Assembly (NCBI RefSeq): GCF_002086675.1
Contig: NZ_MVIF01000006.1
Location: 1-64,000, forward strand
DNA: 64,000 nucleotides
Direction of reading: 5' to 3'
Source of the DNA: Mycobacterium persicum
GTDB taxonomy: Bacteria; Actinomycetota; Actinomycetes; Mycobacteriales; Mycobacteriaceae
Below are positions 8,651-18,126 of this stretch, piece after piece (positions within the stretch are counted from its first letter, which is position 1; each line of letters opens with the position of its first letter). The notes beneath the pieces are model-generated. The model saw only the letters and a list, made by a program, of their open reading frames with translations, was not told the DNA's origin and made no database searches. The position numbers and the translations under genes are program-made.

Positions 8651-9426
8651 CAACGGGTCTTCCACTTGGCGATGCGGTGCTGGTGCTCGGGGTCGCGATG
8701 GGCCAGCGGTTGCATAGCCGCGGCCATCCCCAGCGTCGACTCCAGGGATCCGGTCCGTGACTCCTGCAGCAGCCGCTTGGCCATCCGCAATGCGTGGGCG
8801 GGGTTGTTGCTGATGCGGTCGGCCAGCGCCTGTGCTTCGGCCAGCAGTTCCTCGTGTGGTACCACGCGGCTCACCATGCCCCACTGCAGGGCGGTCGGGG
8901 CGTCCACCCGGTCGCCGGTGAACGTCATCTCTGCGGCGCGTTCGTAGCCGACGATCCGCTGCAGAAACCAGGTGCCGCCGTCGCCGGGGATCAGCCCGAG
9001 CTGCACGAAGCTCTCGGCGAACCAGGCGCGTTCCGACGCGACCCGAACGTCGCACATCATCGCCAGGTCGCAGCCGGCGCCGATGGCCGGCCCGTTGATC
9101 GCGCCGATCAACGGAACCTCGAGCCGGGTCAAAGCCCGCGGGATCCGCTGGATCCCGTCGATATAGGCGTGCCGCTGATCGATCGCGTCCAGCCCGAACA
9201 TCCCGTCGCGGTCGGCCATCTCCTTGACGTTGCCGCCGGCGGAGAAGATCTTGCCGGTTCCGGTCAAAATGACCGCGCAGAGGCTGGTGTCGGCGTTAGC
9301 GTCGTCGACGGCGGTTTCGAATGCGGCGATGAAATCCTTGCCGGTGATCGCGTTGCCGACATCGGGCAGGTTGATCGTCCAGACCCGGGTCGGTCCGTTG
9401 CTGGCGATGTCCAAGACGGTGCTCAT
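8650..9426 (-). CDS. Enoyl-CoA hydratase/isomerase family protein
   Basis: 258 residues from the ATG at 9426 (MSTVLDIASNGPTRVW). The crotonase-fold motif is visible: FSAGGNVKEM (oxyanion hole Gly), then INGPAIGAGCDLAMMCD and FVQLGLIPGDGGTWFLQRIVG. The second catalytic position carries Asp (PGDGGT) rather than the Glu of classical hydratases, so isomerase or another crotonase chemistry is possible. It is the first gene of the leftward cassette with two acyl-CoA dehydrogenases, which points to acyl-CoA breakdown. A much longer frame to 10296 runs antisense through the next gene and is not real. Confidence 0.92.
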   Translation of the reverse strand: MSTVLDIASNGPTRVWTINLPDVGNAITGKDFIAAFETAVDDANADTSLCAVILTGTGKIFSAGGNVKEMADRDGMFGLDAIDQRHAYIDGIQRIPRALTRLEVPLIGAINGPAIGAGCDLAMMCDVRVASERAWFAESFVQLGLIPGDGGTWFLQRIVGYERAAEMTFTGDRVDAPTALQWGMVSRVVPHEELLAEAQALADRISNNPAHALRMAKRLLQESRTGSLESTLGMAAAMQPLAHRDPEHQHRIAKWKTR

Positions 9427-9537
9427 GACGGAAACTGTAAGGACTCGGTCTTGCGCTAACCCGATCGCGGTGCCCGAATAGAACTGGTGGCTTTCGCCGA
9501 TGCCACGTGGTGCTGGCTTCAGCGCGGAGGAGGAACC

Positions 9538-10356
9538 ATGCCCGACGTCGCGAAGTACGGCCCGTGGGCGGTGATCGCCGGTGGTTCGGAGGGCGTAGGC
9601 GCGGAATTCGCCACGCAGTTGGCCGGTGCCGGGCTGAACCTGGTGCTGATCGCGCGCAAGCCGGGACCGCTGGCCGACACCGCGGACAGGTGCCGGGAGA
9701 TCGGTGTGCAGGTGCATACGATTGCCGTGGATCTTCTTGATACTGAATCGATTTGGCGGATCAGCGCGGAAACGGCCGACCTGGAGGTCGGCCTGCTGAT
9801 CTACAACGCCGGCGCCAACACCTGCCGGCAGAAGTTCCTCGACGCCGATCTGACCGACATCGCTCGAGTCGTCGACCTCAACGTGACCCGGATGCTCGAA
9901 CTGGTACATCACTTCGGCCGGCCGATGCGCGCCCGCCGTCGCGGCGGCATCCTGCTGATCGGTTCGAGCGCAGCGACATACGGCTCGATGCGGCAGTCGG
10001 TGTATGCCGGCGTCAAGGCGTTCAGTCGGCTGTTCGCCGAGAGCCTGTGGCTGGAGCTGCGCGACTGCGGGGTTGACGTTCTCGAGTTGGTGCTGGGGGT
10101 GACCCGCACGCCGGCCATGGAGCGAGCCGGCCTGAACTTCGACGTGCCCGGGATCTCGGTGGCCGAACCCGCCGACGCAGCGCGCGAGGGTTTGCAGAAC
10201 TTGGCATCCGGCCCGGTGTTCATCACCGGAGACAACGCCGCCGCGGTGCACCGCGGCAGTGGACCCGATCGTGCCGCGATAGTCCTCGGCGGGCACCGGC
10301 TGATGCAGAAACTCATCGGCGCCTCGCGGCGCGATGTGTCAGGAGAACGACACTGA
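9538..10356 (+). CDS. Short-chain dehydrogenase/reductase
   Basis: 272 residues from the ATG at 9538, chosen for the strong upstream GGAGGAGGAA. The glycine-rich motif is GGSEGVG near residue 15, NAG occurs near residue 88, and the Ser...YAGVK catalytic motif lies near residues 145-162. It is an SDR of unspecified substrate, in the group annotated as oxidoreductases acting on long-chain or sterol-like ketones. It is divergent from the enoyl-CoA hydratase cassette, so its role may be linked to the same substrate. Confidence 0.9.
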   Translation: MPDVAKYGPWAVIAGGSEGVGAEFATQLAGAGLNLVLIARKPGPLADTADRCREIGVQVHTIAVDLLDTESIWRISAETADLEVGLLIYNAGANTCRQKFLDADLTDIARVVDLNVTRMLELVHHFGRPMRARRRGGILLIGSSAATYGSMRQSVYAGVKAFSRLFAESLWLELRDCGVDVLELVLGVTRTPAMERAGLNFDVPGISVAEPADAAREGLQNLASGPVFITGDNAAAVHRGSGPDRAAIVLGGHRLMQKLIGASRRDVSGERH

Positions 10357-10361
10357 GATCG

Positions 10362-10883
10362 TCAGCTGCCCGGCCCGATGACGAAGCACCGGCCGGCGCT
10401 GCTGTCGAAAAACACCTCTGCGACCGCAGATTGGTTGATGGTCGCAAACTCGAAGCGGTGTACTTGTTGCCCCGCTTCGATATCGGCTTCCTGGGACTCG
10501 ATGGTGCCGTCCTTCTTGCGCACTACCGCGGTCACTTTGTCGGGCTTTGCCATGTTCTGCGGCTCATGGAAATACCACACCTCGATGCCGGCCCCGGACG
10601 ACGTCGCCTGCCAGCCGTCGGAATAGAAACACGCGGGATTGCCCTCGGCGTCCGGCGGCGGCGGTGGACAGATCGACAACCCCACACACGGTGCGGTGGT
10701 GGTGGGAGCTGACGGTGACGCAGTGGTACCGGGTTGGCTGGTGCTCGCAGTGGTCGTGTTGACCGTCGTCGAGGTGGAACTCGAAGCCGACGGGCGTGGC
10801 GCCGGCTTTTGCGGCGACCCGCATGCCACGATCCCCGGCCAACTGAGCGCGAAGACGACGACCAGCAACCTGACTATCGGCAT
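10362..10883 (-). CDS. Putative lipoprotein
   Basis: 173 residues. A hydrophobic signal peptide ends in the lipobox VACG (Cys near residue 22). A Ser/Thr/Pro-rich linker follows, then a compact C-terminal domain with three cysteines (CPPPPP, ACFYSDGW, RCFVIG). The protein is probably anchored to the outer face of the plasma membrane. No function is recognised. It converges with the SDR gene, the two stops being only a few bases apart. Confidence 0.75.
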   Translation of the reverse strand: MPIVRLLVVVFALSWPGIVACGSPQKPAPRPSASSSTSTTVNTTTASTSQPGTTASPSAPTTTAPCVGLSICPPPPPDAEGNPACFYSDGWQATSSGAGIEVWYFHEPQNMAKPDKVTAVVRKKDGTIESQEADIEAGQQVHRFEFATINQSAVAEVFFDSSAGRCFVIGPGS

Positions 10884-11035
10884 CGGATTCCTTCGGTGCT
10901 CGTCCCGCGGCCGGGTATACGGCTAGACCTATCGGCGCGTGATTGTACGCAGCACCCGGCTCGTGAATCACGAAATGCGTCGACGTCGGCCCGGCCAGGC
11001 CCGGAGTCCAAGGACCCGGGGGAGCTGGGCATTAC

Positions 11036-11050
11036 GGCCCTAGCAGGGCC
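11036..11050. promoter_or_regulatory. Inverted repeat GGCCCT-AGC-AGGGCC upstream of the metal ATPase
   Basis: Perfect 6-base arms with a 3-base loop, about 100 bases before the ATPase start. Nearby at 11006-11021 lies AGTCCAAGGACCC, with GTCC/GGAC symmetry loosely like a DosR half-site pair. The 265-base intergenic region (10884-11148) contains nothing else I recognise. A regulatory role is inference. Confidence 0.35.
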
Positions 11051-11148
11051 AACGTCGAGCTGGTGAACTCGATTGCGGATTCGTTGCGCTGTATCGGGCC
11101 CGGCTGTGGTGGACGTCGAAAGTATCGGCAAGCGATAGGATTTTCGAG

Positions 11149-13530
11149 GTGGTTGGCGATACCGCAACTTCGGGCGACCGGTGGCTATCGCGAGTTCGCC
11201 GATTGATCGAACCGGCACTGGTGGTGTCGACCGTAGGTCTATTGGCCGCCGGCGGGATCGCCTGGTTGCTTGGCGAGCGCCGCCTGGCCGACGGCTGTTG
11301 GATCGCGGGTACCGCACTGGCCGTCGTGCCGGCCTCGGTCTGGGTCATGGCCGCGTTGCGCCGGGGCCGCATCGGCGTCGACGTCATCGCGGTGTTGTCA
11401 CTGATCGGCACCCTGCTGGTGGGCGAATACGTGGCCGGCGCATTGATCGCGGTGATGCTGGCAAGTGGTCGTGCCCTCGATGCGGCCGCCGAACGCCGCG
11501 CGTCGCGCGACCTGCGGTCGCTGCTCGAGCGTGCGCCGCGGTTTGCAAGGCGACGTGCCGGCACCCAGGTCAGTCTTGTCCCGTTGGCGGACGTGGTCGT
11601 CGACGACATTGTCGTTGTCGGCCCGGGTGAGGTGGTCCCCGTGGACGGGCGCATCGTCGACGTGGTAGCCGTCCTTGACGAGTCCGCGCTGACCGGCGAG
11701 CCGCTGCAGGTGGAACGTGCGGTCGGCGAACCGGTCCGCAGCGGTGTGGTCAACGCCGGCAGCGCTTTTGAGCTGCGCGCCACCAAAACCGCCGACCAGA
11801 GCACCTACGCCGGCATTGTCCGAATGGCGCAGCAGGCGGGTGCGGAGACCGCACCGATCGTGCGGTTGGCCGACCGCTACGCGGCATGGTTCCTGCCGCT
11901 GTCGCTGCTGCTGGCCGCGGCTGCCTGGCTGGCGAGCGGGTCGGCCGTCCGCGCCGTGGCGGTTCTGGTGGTGGCAACCCCGTGTCCGCTGCTGCTGGCC
12001 GCGCCGGTGGCGATCGTCTCCGGGCTGTCTCGGGCGTCCCGGGCCGGGGTGGTGATCCGCAGCGGAGTCGCGTTGGAAAACCTCGGGCACGCAACGACTT
12101 TGGTGATGGATAAGACCGGCACGCTGACGATGGGGCGTCCTGTTGTGGTCGACGTGGTGGCTGCCCCCGGCCGGGACGCCACCGAGACGCTGCGGCTGGC
12201 CGCCTCGGTGGACCAGCTTTCCCCGCACGTCCTGGCCGAGGCCATCGTCACCGAAGCGCTCAGCCGGGGTCTGCGCTTGTCGCTCCCGGCTGAAGTCGCC
12301 GAAGAGCCGGGCCGCGGTGTCACCGCCAACATCGACGGGCATCGGATCACGGTCGGCAAGTCGGCCGCCGACGCCCTGACCGGCGCCTGGGTGCGAGCCG
12401 CGATCAACCGGGCCCGGTTGGACAGCGCGGCGATCGCCTGGGTCTGCGTCGACGGCGACCCGGCCGGGGCGGTGTTACTGCGCGACCCATTGCGCCGGCA
12501 CGCGCCGCGCACCGTGCGCCGATTGCGCGAGGCCGGGCTGAACCGGCTGATCCTGCTCACCGGCGACCGGGCCGAACCGACGCGGGAGGTCGCCACGATT
12601 CTGGGCCTGGACGAGGTCTACGCCGACCAGAGCCCGGCCGACAAGTTCGCCGCGGTGCGCGCCGAATCCGAACGCGCGGTGACGGTGATGGTCGGTGACG
12701 GCGTCAACGACGCCCCCGCGCTGGCGGCGGCCACCGTCGGGGTGGCGATGGGCGCCCGGGGAGCCACCGCGTCCTCGGAGGCCGCCGACATCGTGTTGAC
12801 CACCGATCGGCTCGATCGGCTGGCCGATGCGATGGACATCGCGCGCTGGTCGCGGCGGATCGCGGTGCAGAGCGCGGTCGTCGGCATGAGCCTGTCGCTG
12901 CTGGCCATGGCGATCGCGGCGCTGGGCTGGCTGCCGCCTGCGGCCGGTGCATTGTTGCAAGAGGGTATCGATATCGCGGTGATCGGCAACGCGCTTCGGG
13001 CGTTACGCGGTAACCCAGACACCGAGTTGCGCTTGGCCGCGGGTACCGAGCAGTTGCTGCACCGCTTCGCGGACGAACACGACCAGCTGCGTGACACCAT
13101 CGGGCTGCTGCGCACCGCCGCCGATCGGGTGGCTGCCGGGCCTGATGCCGCGGCGCTGGCGTCGTTGACCGCGGCGCATACCCTGCTGACCGAGCGGATC
13201 CTGCCGCACGAACAGGCGGAGGAGGCCCAGCTTTACCCGGCGCTGGCGCGTCCGCTGGGCAGCGGTGAAGCCACCGCCACCATGAGCCGCACCCATGCCG
13301 AAATCCAGCGGCTATCCGATCGGATCGCGACCCACCTGGCGCTGGCGCAGTCGGCCGGGGCAATTCGGCATGACCAAGTCGACGACCTGCTGGCCTGCCT
13401 GTACGGCCTGTATGCGCTGTTGCGGTTGCACTTTGTGCAGGAAGAGGAAAGCTACTTCACCCTCGCCGAAGACGACGCCGCGACCGGGCCGCCGCCGCGG
13501 CCCGCCAGCGCGCAAGCACCCAACTCCTGA
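11149..13530 (+). CDS. P1B-5-type heavy-metal ATPase with C-terminal hemerythrin domain
   Basis: 793 residues, GTG start with AGGA eight bases upstream. There is no N-terminal CxxC metal-binding domain. Core motifs are ESALTGEP (actuator TGE), TPCP at residues 277-280 in the metal-site helix, DKTGT with phosphorylated Asp near 321, and DGVNDAPAL. After the last membrane helices (to about residue 625) comes a His/Glu-rich helical domain (about 634-780) with EHDQLR, HEQAEEAQLYP, RTHAEIQ and HFVQEEE, the pattern of HHE/hemerythrin diiron domains. TPCP plus hemerythrin defines the P1B-5 subgroup, for which Ni and Fe transport has been reported (Sinorhizobium Nia). It sits four to eight kb upstream of a [NiFe] hydrogenase in the dormancy locus. 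Confidence 0.93.
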   Translation: MVGDTATSGDRWLSRVRRLIEPALVVSTVGLLAAGGIAWLLGERRLADGCWIAGTALAVVPASVWVMAALRRGRIGVDVIAVLSLIGTLLVGEYVAGALIAVMLASGRALDAAAERRASRDLRSLLERAPRFARRRAGTQVSLVPLADVVVDDIVVVGPGEVVPVDGRIVDVVAVLDESALTGEPLQVERAVGEPVRSGVVNAGSAFELRATKTADQSTYAGIVRMAQQAGAETAPIVRLADRYAAWFLPLSLLLAAAAWLASGSAVRAVAVLVVATPCPLLLAAPVAIVSGLSRASRAGVVIRSGVALENLGHATTLVMDKTGTLTMGRPVVVDVVAAPGRDATETLRLAASVDQLSPHVLAEAIVTEALSRGLRLSLPAEVAEEPGRGVTANIDGHRITVGKSAADALTGAWVRAAINRARLDSAAIAWVCVDGDPAGAVLLRDPLRRHAPRTVRRLREAGLNRLILLTGDRAEPTREVATILGLDEVYADQSPADKFAAVRAESERAVTVMVGDGVNDAPALAAATVGVAMGARGATASSEAADIVLTTDRLDRLADAMDIARWSRRIAVQSAVVGMSLSLLAMAIAALGWLPPAAGALLQEGIDIAVIGNALRALRGNPDTELRLAAGTEQLLHRFADEHDQLRDTIGLLRTAADRVAAGPDAAALASLTAAHTLLTERILPHEQAEEAQLYPALARPLGSGEATATMSRTHAEIQRLSDRIATHLALAQSAGAIRHDQVDDLLACLYGLYALLRLHFVQEEESYFTLAEDDAATGPPPRPASAQAPNS

Positions 13531-13680
13531 ATCCCTTCGCCGGCGTGGCGCCGAGAGGACGTTCGCCGATTCGGCAATGGCACAAAGTCCTTCGCTGCAA
13601 GGACGCCGTGCCCTCGTCCCGCCGATGTGATTGCGCAATCGTTGATACGACGACTCCGCCGACCGAAAGGAGTAACGACC

Positions 13681-14682
13681 ATGACTGCGCATTTTCCGGA
13701 TGCCGGCACAGTCCGCACGGTCCTGACGCTGGCCTCTCGGGCGCCGTCTGTGCACAACACGCAGCCGTGGCGGTGGCGGGTGGGGGAAGCGTCCCTGCAT
13801 CTCTACGCCGACACCGGCCTGCAGTTGCCCACCACCGACCCGGAAGGGCGTGACCTGATCCTGAGTTGCGGTGCGGCACTGAACCACTGCATCATCGCCC
13901 TGGCCGCGACGGGTTGGCAAGCCAAAGTGTGTAGGGTGCCCAATCCTGCGGACCCGAGTCATCTTGCCTCCATCGAAGTGTCTCGTCAGAACGCCGATCA
14001 GTTGGACATCATGCTGGCCGCGGCGATACCGCGGCGGCGAACCGATCGGCGGCACTACAGTTTCTGGCCGGTGCCGGTCAGCGACATAGCGTTGATGGCT
14101 GCGCGAGCGGCCCGCAATGGGGTGACGCTACATCAGGTCGACGCCATGGACAAGCTGAATGCCGTTGTGGCGAAATCGGTTTGGGACCACGCATCCGATG
14201 CCGACTATCTCGCCGAGCTTACCGCGTGGAGTGGCCGGCACGCCTCGGCGGTCGGTGTTCCCGCCCGCAATACGCCCATACCCGACCCTGCGGCGCCGAT
14301 ACCCAGCCGGCGTTTCGCCGGCCCGGAGCTGGCCATGCCGCCGGATGTCTCGCCCGCCGACGACAATGCGGTGATGCTGGCATTGGGAACGCGCACCGAC
14401 GATCGGCTGGCTCAGCTACGCGCCGGTGAGGCAACCAGCGTCGTGCTGTTGACCGCGACGGCGATGGGCCTGGCCAGCTGCCCGGTCACCGAACCGCTGG
14501 AAATCGCCGAAACACGTGCGGCGGTTCGTGCCGATGTCTTCGGCGATAGCCAGTATCCGCAGATGCTGCTGCGGGTGGGCTGGGCGCCCATCAATGCCGA
14601 CCCATTGCCGTCGACGCCGCGACGTGACCTCTCCGAGATCGTCGAGTGGATTGCCGACGGCGAGAAATCCGTCACTGAATAG
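13681..14682 (+). CDS. Acg-like nitroreductase family protein (DosR-regulon type), paralogue 1
   Basis: 333 residues from the ATG at 13681, preceded by a near-perfect GAAAGGAG. The APSVHNTQPWRW motif near residue 22 and RRRTDRR near 120 are hallmarks of the Rv2032 (Acg)/Rv3131 family: divergent, tandem-domain flavin nitroreductase-like proteins strongly induced by DosR in M. tuberculosis. Enzymatic activity of the family is not established; flavin sequestration has been proposed. The next gene starts about 40 bases later, so the two are probably one transcript. A weak DosR-like site may lie near 13597-13616. Confidence 0.9.
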   Translation: MTAHFPDAGTVRTVLTLASRAPSVHNTQPWRWRVGEASLHLYADTGLQLPTTDPEGRDLILSCGAALNHCIIALAATGWQAKVCRVPNPADPSHLASIEVSRQNADQLDIMLAAAIPRRRTDRRHYSFWPVPVSDIALMAARAARNGVTLHQVDAMDKLNAVVAKSVWDHASDADYLAELTAWSGRHASAVGVPARNTPIPDPAAPIPSRRFAGPELAMPPDVSPADDNAVMLALGTRTDDRLAQLRAGEATSVVLLTATAMGLASCPVTEPLEIAETRAAVRADVFGDSQYPQMLLRVGWAPINADPLPSTPRRDLSEIVEWIADGEKSVTE

Positions 14683-14725
14683 CCGTCCGATTCCCAAGGC
14701 CCGCAAGAAGTTTCAGGAAGTTGCG

Positions 14726-15307
14726 ATGGAGACGTTCACCATAGACCCGCGCTGTTGGCGGCTCGCCCGCTTGGTCGGTCGCAATCCGCTGCTTCGGCGC
14801 ACCGACCGTCTGGAAGCCCTGCTGCTGCTGGTCGTGCTGGTCGCGTCGCTTTTGCTGATACCTGCCGCCGCTATCGTAGGCGCTGAGGTCCTCGACGCCC
14901 GGGACCACCAATACGCCGCGCAGGCACAGGTACGGCACCCGGTGACGGCCACGGTCACCGGTGCCACCCACGACCCGAACTCCGAAGGCATTGTCGTACA
15001 CGTGCGCTGGGCGGCGGCGGCCGGCGAGCGCACCGGCTCGTTCCGGCACAGTGCTCCGCTCAATGTGGGGCAGCGCGTCGAAATCTGGGTGGACCGGGAC
15101 GGCAACCTGGTCCGGCCACCGACACCGAGGTGGCATGCGGGCGTGGACGCGGTCGTCACCTCGGTGCTGATCGTGCTGACCTGCGGGGCCGCGATGTCAT
15201 TAGTGGTCGGCTCGGTCCGCTCCCGGCTCGACCGGGCACGCGATGCCGCATGGGAGCGCGACCTCAGTTGCCTGCAGGACGACGGTGGCCGGAGGAATCG
15301 GTATTGA
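14726..15307 (+). CDS. Rv1733c-like two-helix membrane protein
   Basis: 193 residues from the ATG at 14726 with AGGAAG upstream. The N-terminal NPLLRRTDRLEALLLL leads into a first membrane helix. An extracytoplasmic domain follows (YAAQAQVRHPVTATV, then GQRVEIWVDRDGNLV), then a second helix and a basic C-terminal tail. Order, spacing and text agree with the M. tuberculosis DosR-regulon membrane antigen Rv1733c. Molecular function is unknown. It lies between the nitroreductase and hydrogenase genes on the same strand. Confidence 0.85.
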   Translation: METFTIDPRCWRLARLVGRNPLLRRTDRLEALLLLVVLVASLLLIPAAAIVGAEVLDARDHQYAAQAQVRHPVTATVTGATHDPNSEGIVVHVRWAAAAGERTGSFRHSAPLNVGQRVEIWVDRDGNLVRPPTPRWHAGVDAVVTSVLIVLTCGAAMSLVVGSVRSRLDRARDAAWERDLSCLQDDGGRRNRY

Positions 15308-15315
15308 ACACCTGT

Positions 15316-15335
15316 GCCGGGACAAGATTCAGATG
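15316..15335 (+). promoter_or_regulatory. Weak DosR-box-like sequence before the hydrogenase operon
   Basis: GCCGGGACAAGATTCAGATG contains the GGGAC half of the DosR consensus TTSGGGACTWWAGTCCCSAA, about 40 bases before the hydrogenase start. The second half is poor, so this is a low-grade candidate. Confidence 0.3.
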
Positions 15336-15374
15336 CCGCAGCATTCGCCAGCGTTTGTGAAATAGGCTGATGAC

Positions 15375-16502
15375 GTGTCGATGACCAGACATGGGGAAGA
15401 CTCCAAGGCTGTATTGCTGGACACCGTCGGGTTGCACCGCCTGGTCGAGGTGCTGATCCAGCGGGGCTATCGTGTCATTGGTCCGACGTTGCGCGACAAC
15501 GCGATTGTGCTCGCCGAACTCGACTCGGCCGACGATCTTCCGCGTGGTTGGGGCGTCGACGTGGCGCCGGGGCACTATCGGGTGCGCCGGCGCGACGACG
15601 ACGCGGCGTTCGGGCATTCGGCCGGGCCGCAGTCGTGGAAACAGTTCCTGCACCCGCCGCGGCAGCGGTTGTGGGCTGGCACCCGGGACGGGTTCGGCGC
15701 CACCGAATCCGAGGATGTTCCGCGGTATGCCTTCCTCGGCGTGCGCGGCTGCGATCTGGCCGCGATCGCGACGCTCGACCGGGTGCTGGGTAGTGCGGCA
15801 TACGCCGACAGCACCTTCGTCGGCCGCCGGCGTCAGGCTTTCGTGGTCGCGGTGAATTGCACCGAACCGGGCGGGCTGTGTTTCTGCGCCTCGATGGGCA
15901 CCGGACCGGCAGTCGGACCCGGTTACGACTTGGCGTTGACCGAGCGCGTCGGCGCCGAGGGGATGACCTACCTGGTGGACGTCGGTAGCCAAGACGGCGC
16001 CGACGTGCTCGCGGCGCTGCCGCACCGGCCGGCTGGCGGCGACGAAATCGATTGCGCGCGCGCCGATGTCGAGGCCGCATCGCATCGGATGGGACGGCAG
16101 ATGCCGGACACTGATCTACGTGAGCTACTTGTCCGGTCACGCGAGTCGCCGCAGTGGGAAGAGGTGGCCAGTCGCTGCCTTACCTGCGGCAATTGCACGA
16201 TGGTGTGCCCGACCTGCTATTGCACCAGCACCGAAGACGTCACCGACCTGACCGGTGAGCACGCCGAACGCTGGCAGCATTGGGCGTCCTGCTACGAATT
16301 CGACTTCACCTATGTCCACGGCGGCGGCAGTGTGCGCCGGTCCGGCGCGTCGCGGTACCGGCACTGGCTCACCCACAAGCTGGGTACTTGGCATGACCAG
16401 TTCGACATGTCGGGCTGCGTCGGCTGTGGGCGTTGCATTGCCTGGTGCCCCACCGGCATCGACATCACCGAGGAAATGAACAAGATGGCCCGCGATGACT
16501 GA
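15375..16502 (+). CDS. hyhB: [NiFe] hydrogenase (group 3b-like) beta subunit, 4Fe-4S dicluster protein
   Basis: 375 residues from a GTG at 15375 (an ATG follows six bases on). The C-terminal third has two ferredoxin-type motifs, CLTCGNCTMVCPTC and CVGCGRCIAWCPTG, and the N-terminal part has CDLAA and CFCASMG cysteines. This is the HyhB/sulfhydrogenase beta-type electron-transfer subunit, passing electrons between the NAD(P)-binding gamma subunit and the small subunit in the cytoplasm. The stop overlaps the next gene by 8 bases. In M. smegmatis the homologous Hyd3/Hyh operon is reported to be DosR-dependent. Confidence 0.92.
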   Translation: MSMTRHGEDSKAVLLDTVGLHRLVEVLIQRGYRVIGPTLRDNAIVLAELDSADDLPRGWGVDVAPGHYRVRRRDDDAAFGHSAGPQSWKQFLHPPRQRLWAGTRDGFGATESEDVPRYAFLGVRGCDLAAIATLDRVLGSAAYADSTFVGRRRQAFVVAVNCTEPGGLCFCASMGTGPAVGPGYDLALTERVGAEGMTYLVDVGSQDGADVLAALPHRPAGGDEIDCARADVEAASHRMGRQMPDTDLRELLVRSRESPQWEEVASRCLTCGNCTMVCPTCYCTSTEDVTDLTGEHAERWQHWASCYEFDFTYVHGGGSVRRSGASRYRHWLTHKLGTWHDQFDMSGCVGCGRCIAWCPTGIDITEEMNKMARDD

Positions 16503-17358
16503 GGGAGGCGTCCCGGTGACCAGCGCCTTGCCGCCGTCCGCGATGGCGCCGGTCCCGTATCGGGTACGCAGCCGGGTGGTGGAAAGCCCGGATGCGGCGA
16601 CGTTGTGTCTGGAGCCGCTCGATGCGGTACTTCCCGCGCCGCAACCCGGTGAATTCATGATGCTCTACGCATTCGGCGTCGGCGAAGCGGCGATATCCAT
16701 CAGCGGGGATCCCACCGTCACCGACGGCTCGATTACCCACACCATCCGCGCGGTCGGGGCGGTCAGCCGCGCCCTGCACGGTGCCAGGCCGGGCAGCCTG
16801 ATCGGGGTGCGCGGGCCGTTCGGCACCACCTGGGGACTCGACGAGGCGGCCGGACGGGATTTGGTGATGGTGGCCGGCGGGGTGGGACTGTGCCCGCTGC
16901 GTCCGGCAATCCTTGGCGCGTTGGCGAACCGCACCCGCTACGGCAGGCTGATGCTGGTCGTGGGGGCCCGCTCCAAGACCGACTTTCTGTTCGCCGCACA
17001 ACTGGAAAAGTGGGCGGAGGACCCGCACATCGAACTCCACCTGACCGTCGACGTGCCCGTCCAGGACTGGCGCGGTGAAGTCGGTCTGGTGACCGAACCG
17101 CTGCGCCGGCTCACGCTGCGGCCCGACCGCACCACCGCGTTCCTGTGCGGGCCCGAGCCCATGCTCCGGTTCGGGGCAGACGCCCTGCTCGCCAAAGGCG
17201 TTGCGGCGCGAGATATTCGGGTATCGCTGGAGCGGAACATGCAGTGCGGTGTCGGTTGGTGCGGCCACTGCCAGCTGGGCCCATTACTGGTGTGCCGGGA
17301 CGGACCGGTCGTCGGGTACGACGTCGCCGGCCCGCTACTACGGGTCAAGGAGCTGTAG
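16495..17358 (+). CDS. hyhG: [NiFe] hydrogenase (group 3b-like) gamma subunit, FAD/NAD(P)-binding
   Basis: 287 residues. A ferredoxin-reductase-like fold: FAD-binding barrel first, then the NAD(P)-binding motif [14 protein letters not shown] near residue 125, FLCGPEPM near 222, and a C-terminal 2Fe-2S motif C-x4-C-x2-C-x8-C ([19 protein letters not shown]). It is the diaphorase subunit that couples H2 oxidation or evolution to NAD(P)(H). It overlaps hyhB by 8 bases and is followed at once by the small subunit (stop and start adjacent). Related to dihydroorotate dehydrogenase electron-transfer subunits, but the context settles the role. Confidence 0.93.
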   Translation: MTEGGVPVTSALPPSAMAPVPYRVRSRVVESPDAATLCLEPLDAVLPAPQPGEFMMLYAFGVGEAAISISGDPTVTDGSITHTIRAVGAVSRALHGARPGSLIGVRGPFGTTWGLDEAAGRDLVMVAGGVGLCPLRPAILGALANRTRYGRLMLVVGARSKTDFLFAAQLEKWAEDPHIELHLTVDVPVQDWRGEVGLVTEPLRRLTLRPDRTTAFLCGPEPMLRFGADALLAKGVAARDIRVSLERNMQCGVGWCGHCQLGPLLVCRDGPVVGYDVAGPLLRVKEL

Positions 17359-18126
17359 ATGAGTCCCAGTCTGGCGGTGTGGAAATTTGCCTCGTGTGAC
17401 GGTTGCCAGCTGACCCTGCTCGACTGCGAGGACGAGCTGCTCACTCTTGCCGACCAGGTGCGGATCGCCACGTTCGCCGAGGCCTCCAGCGCGATGGTCG
17501 GCGGGCCGTACGACATATCACTGGTCGAGGGATCCGTCACCACCCACCACGACGAGCAGCGCATCCGCGAGATCCGGGACCAGTCGAAGATACTGGTCAC
17601 CATCGGCGCGTGCGCGACCGCCGGCGGGGTGCAAGCGCTACGCAACTTCGCCGACGTCGGCGAGTTCACCTCGCTGGTCTATGCGAATCCGGAATACATT
17701 GACACCTTGGCGACTTCGACGCCCGCGGCCGCACACGTCAAGGTCGACTACCAGCTGCACGGCTGTCCGATCGACCGCGGACAGCTGCTGGACACCCTGG
17801 CCGCGCTGCTGGTCGGGCGCAAACCGCGGCTGCCGGCCAAGACGGTGTGCACCGAATGCAAACTGCGTGGTACGACGTGTATCGTTGTCGCCGAAGGCAT
17901 TCCGTGCCTGGGGCCGGTCACCCATGCCGGCTGCGGCGCCTTGTGTCCCAGCCATCATCGTGGCTGCTACGGCTGCTTCGGTCCGTCCGCGGCACCGCAA
18001 ACCGCCACGCTGATACCGCTGCTGCGCCGCGACGGGATGTCCGACGGGGATGTCGACCGGGTGTTTTCGACGTTCAACGTCACCGCGTTCGCCGCTGAAC
18101 GAGCCGATGCGCGGAGCGACCGATGA
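17359..18126 (+). CDS. hyhS: [NiFe] hydrogenase small (delta) subunit
   Basis: 255 residues starting directly after the gamma subunit stop. The proximal cluster ligands appear as SCDGCQ near residue 13, GACATAGG near 75 and HGCP near 135. Further cysteines in [11 protein letters not shown] and the CGALC/GCYGC stretch supply the medial and distal clusters. There is no twin-arginine signal, so the enzyme is cytoplasmic, as in group 3. It conducts electrons from the large subunit. The stop overlaps the large-subunit start (ATGA). Confidence 0.94.
   Translation: MSPSLAVWKFASCDGCQLTLLDCEDELLTLADQVRIATFAEASSAMVGGPYDISLVEGSVTTHHDEQRIREIRDQSKILVTIGACATAGGVQALRNFADVGEFTSLVYANPEYIDTLATSTPAAAHVKVDYQLHGCPIDRGQLLDTLAALLVGRKPRLPAKTVCTECKLRGTTCIVVAEGIPCLGPVTHAGCGALCPSHHRGCYGCFGPSAAPQTATLIPLLRRDGMSDGDVDRVFSTFNVTAFAAERADARSDR

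Noticed and set aside
9427..10296. Extended N-terminus of the enoyl-CoA hydratase up to 10296
   Set aside because: The extra 290 codons run antisense through the SDR gene; the crotonase family starts at the ATG at 9426.
11398..12342. Minus-strand frames opposite the P-type ATPase
   Set aside because: Low-complexity His/Arg/Gly-rich translation, antisense to a well-supported ATPase.
13597..13616. GCAAGGACGCCGTGCCCTCG as a DosR box before Acg-like paralogue 1
   Set aside because: Only the outer GGAC and CCC positions fit; the centre is wrong, so it is not listed as a site.
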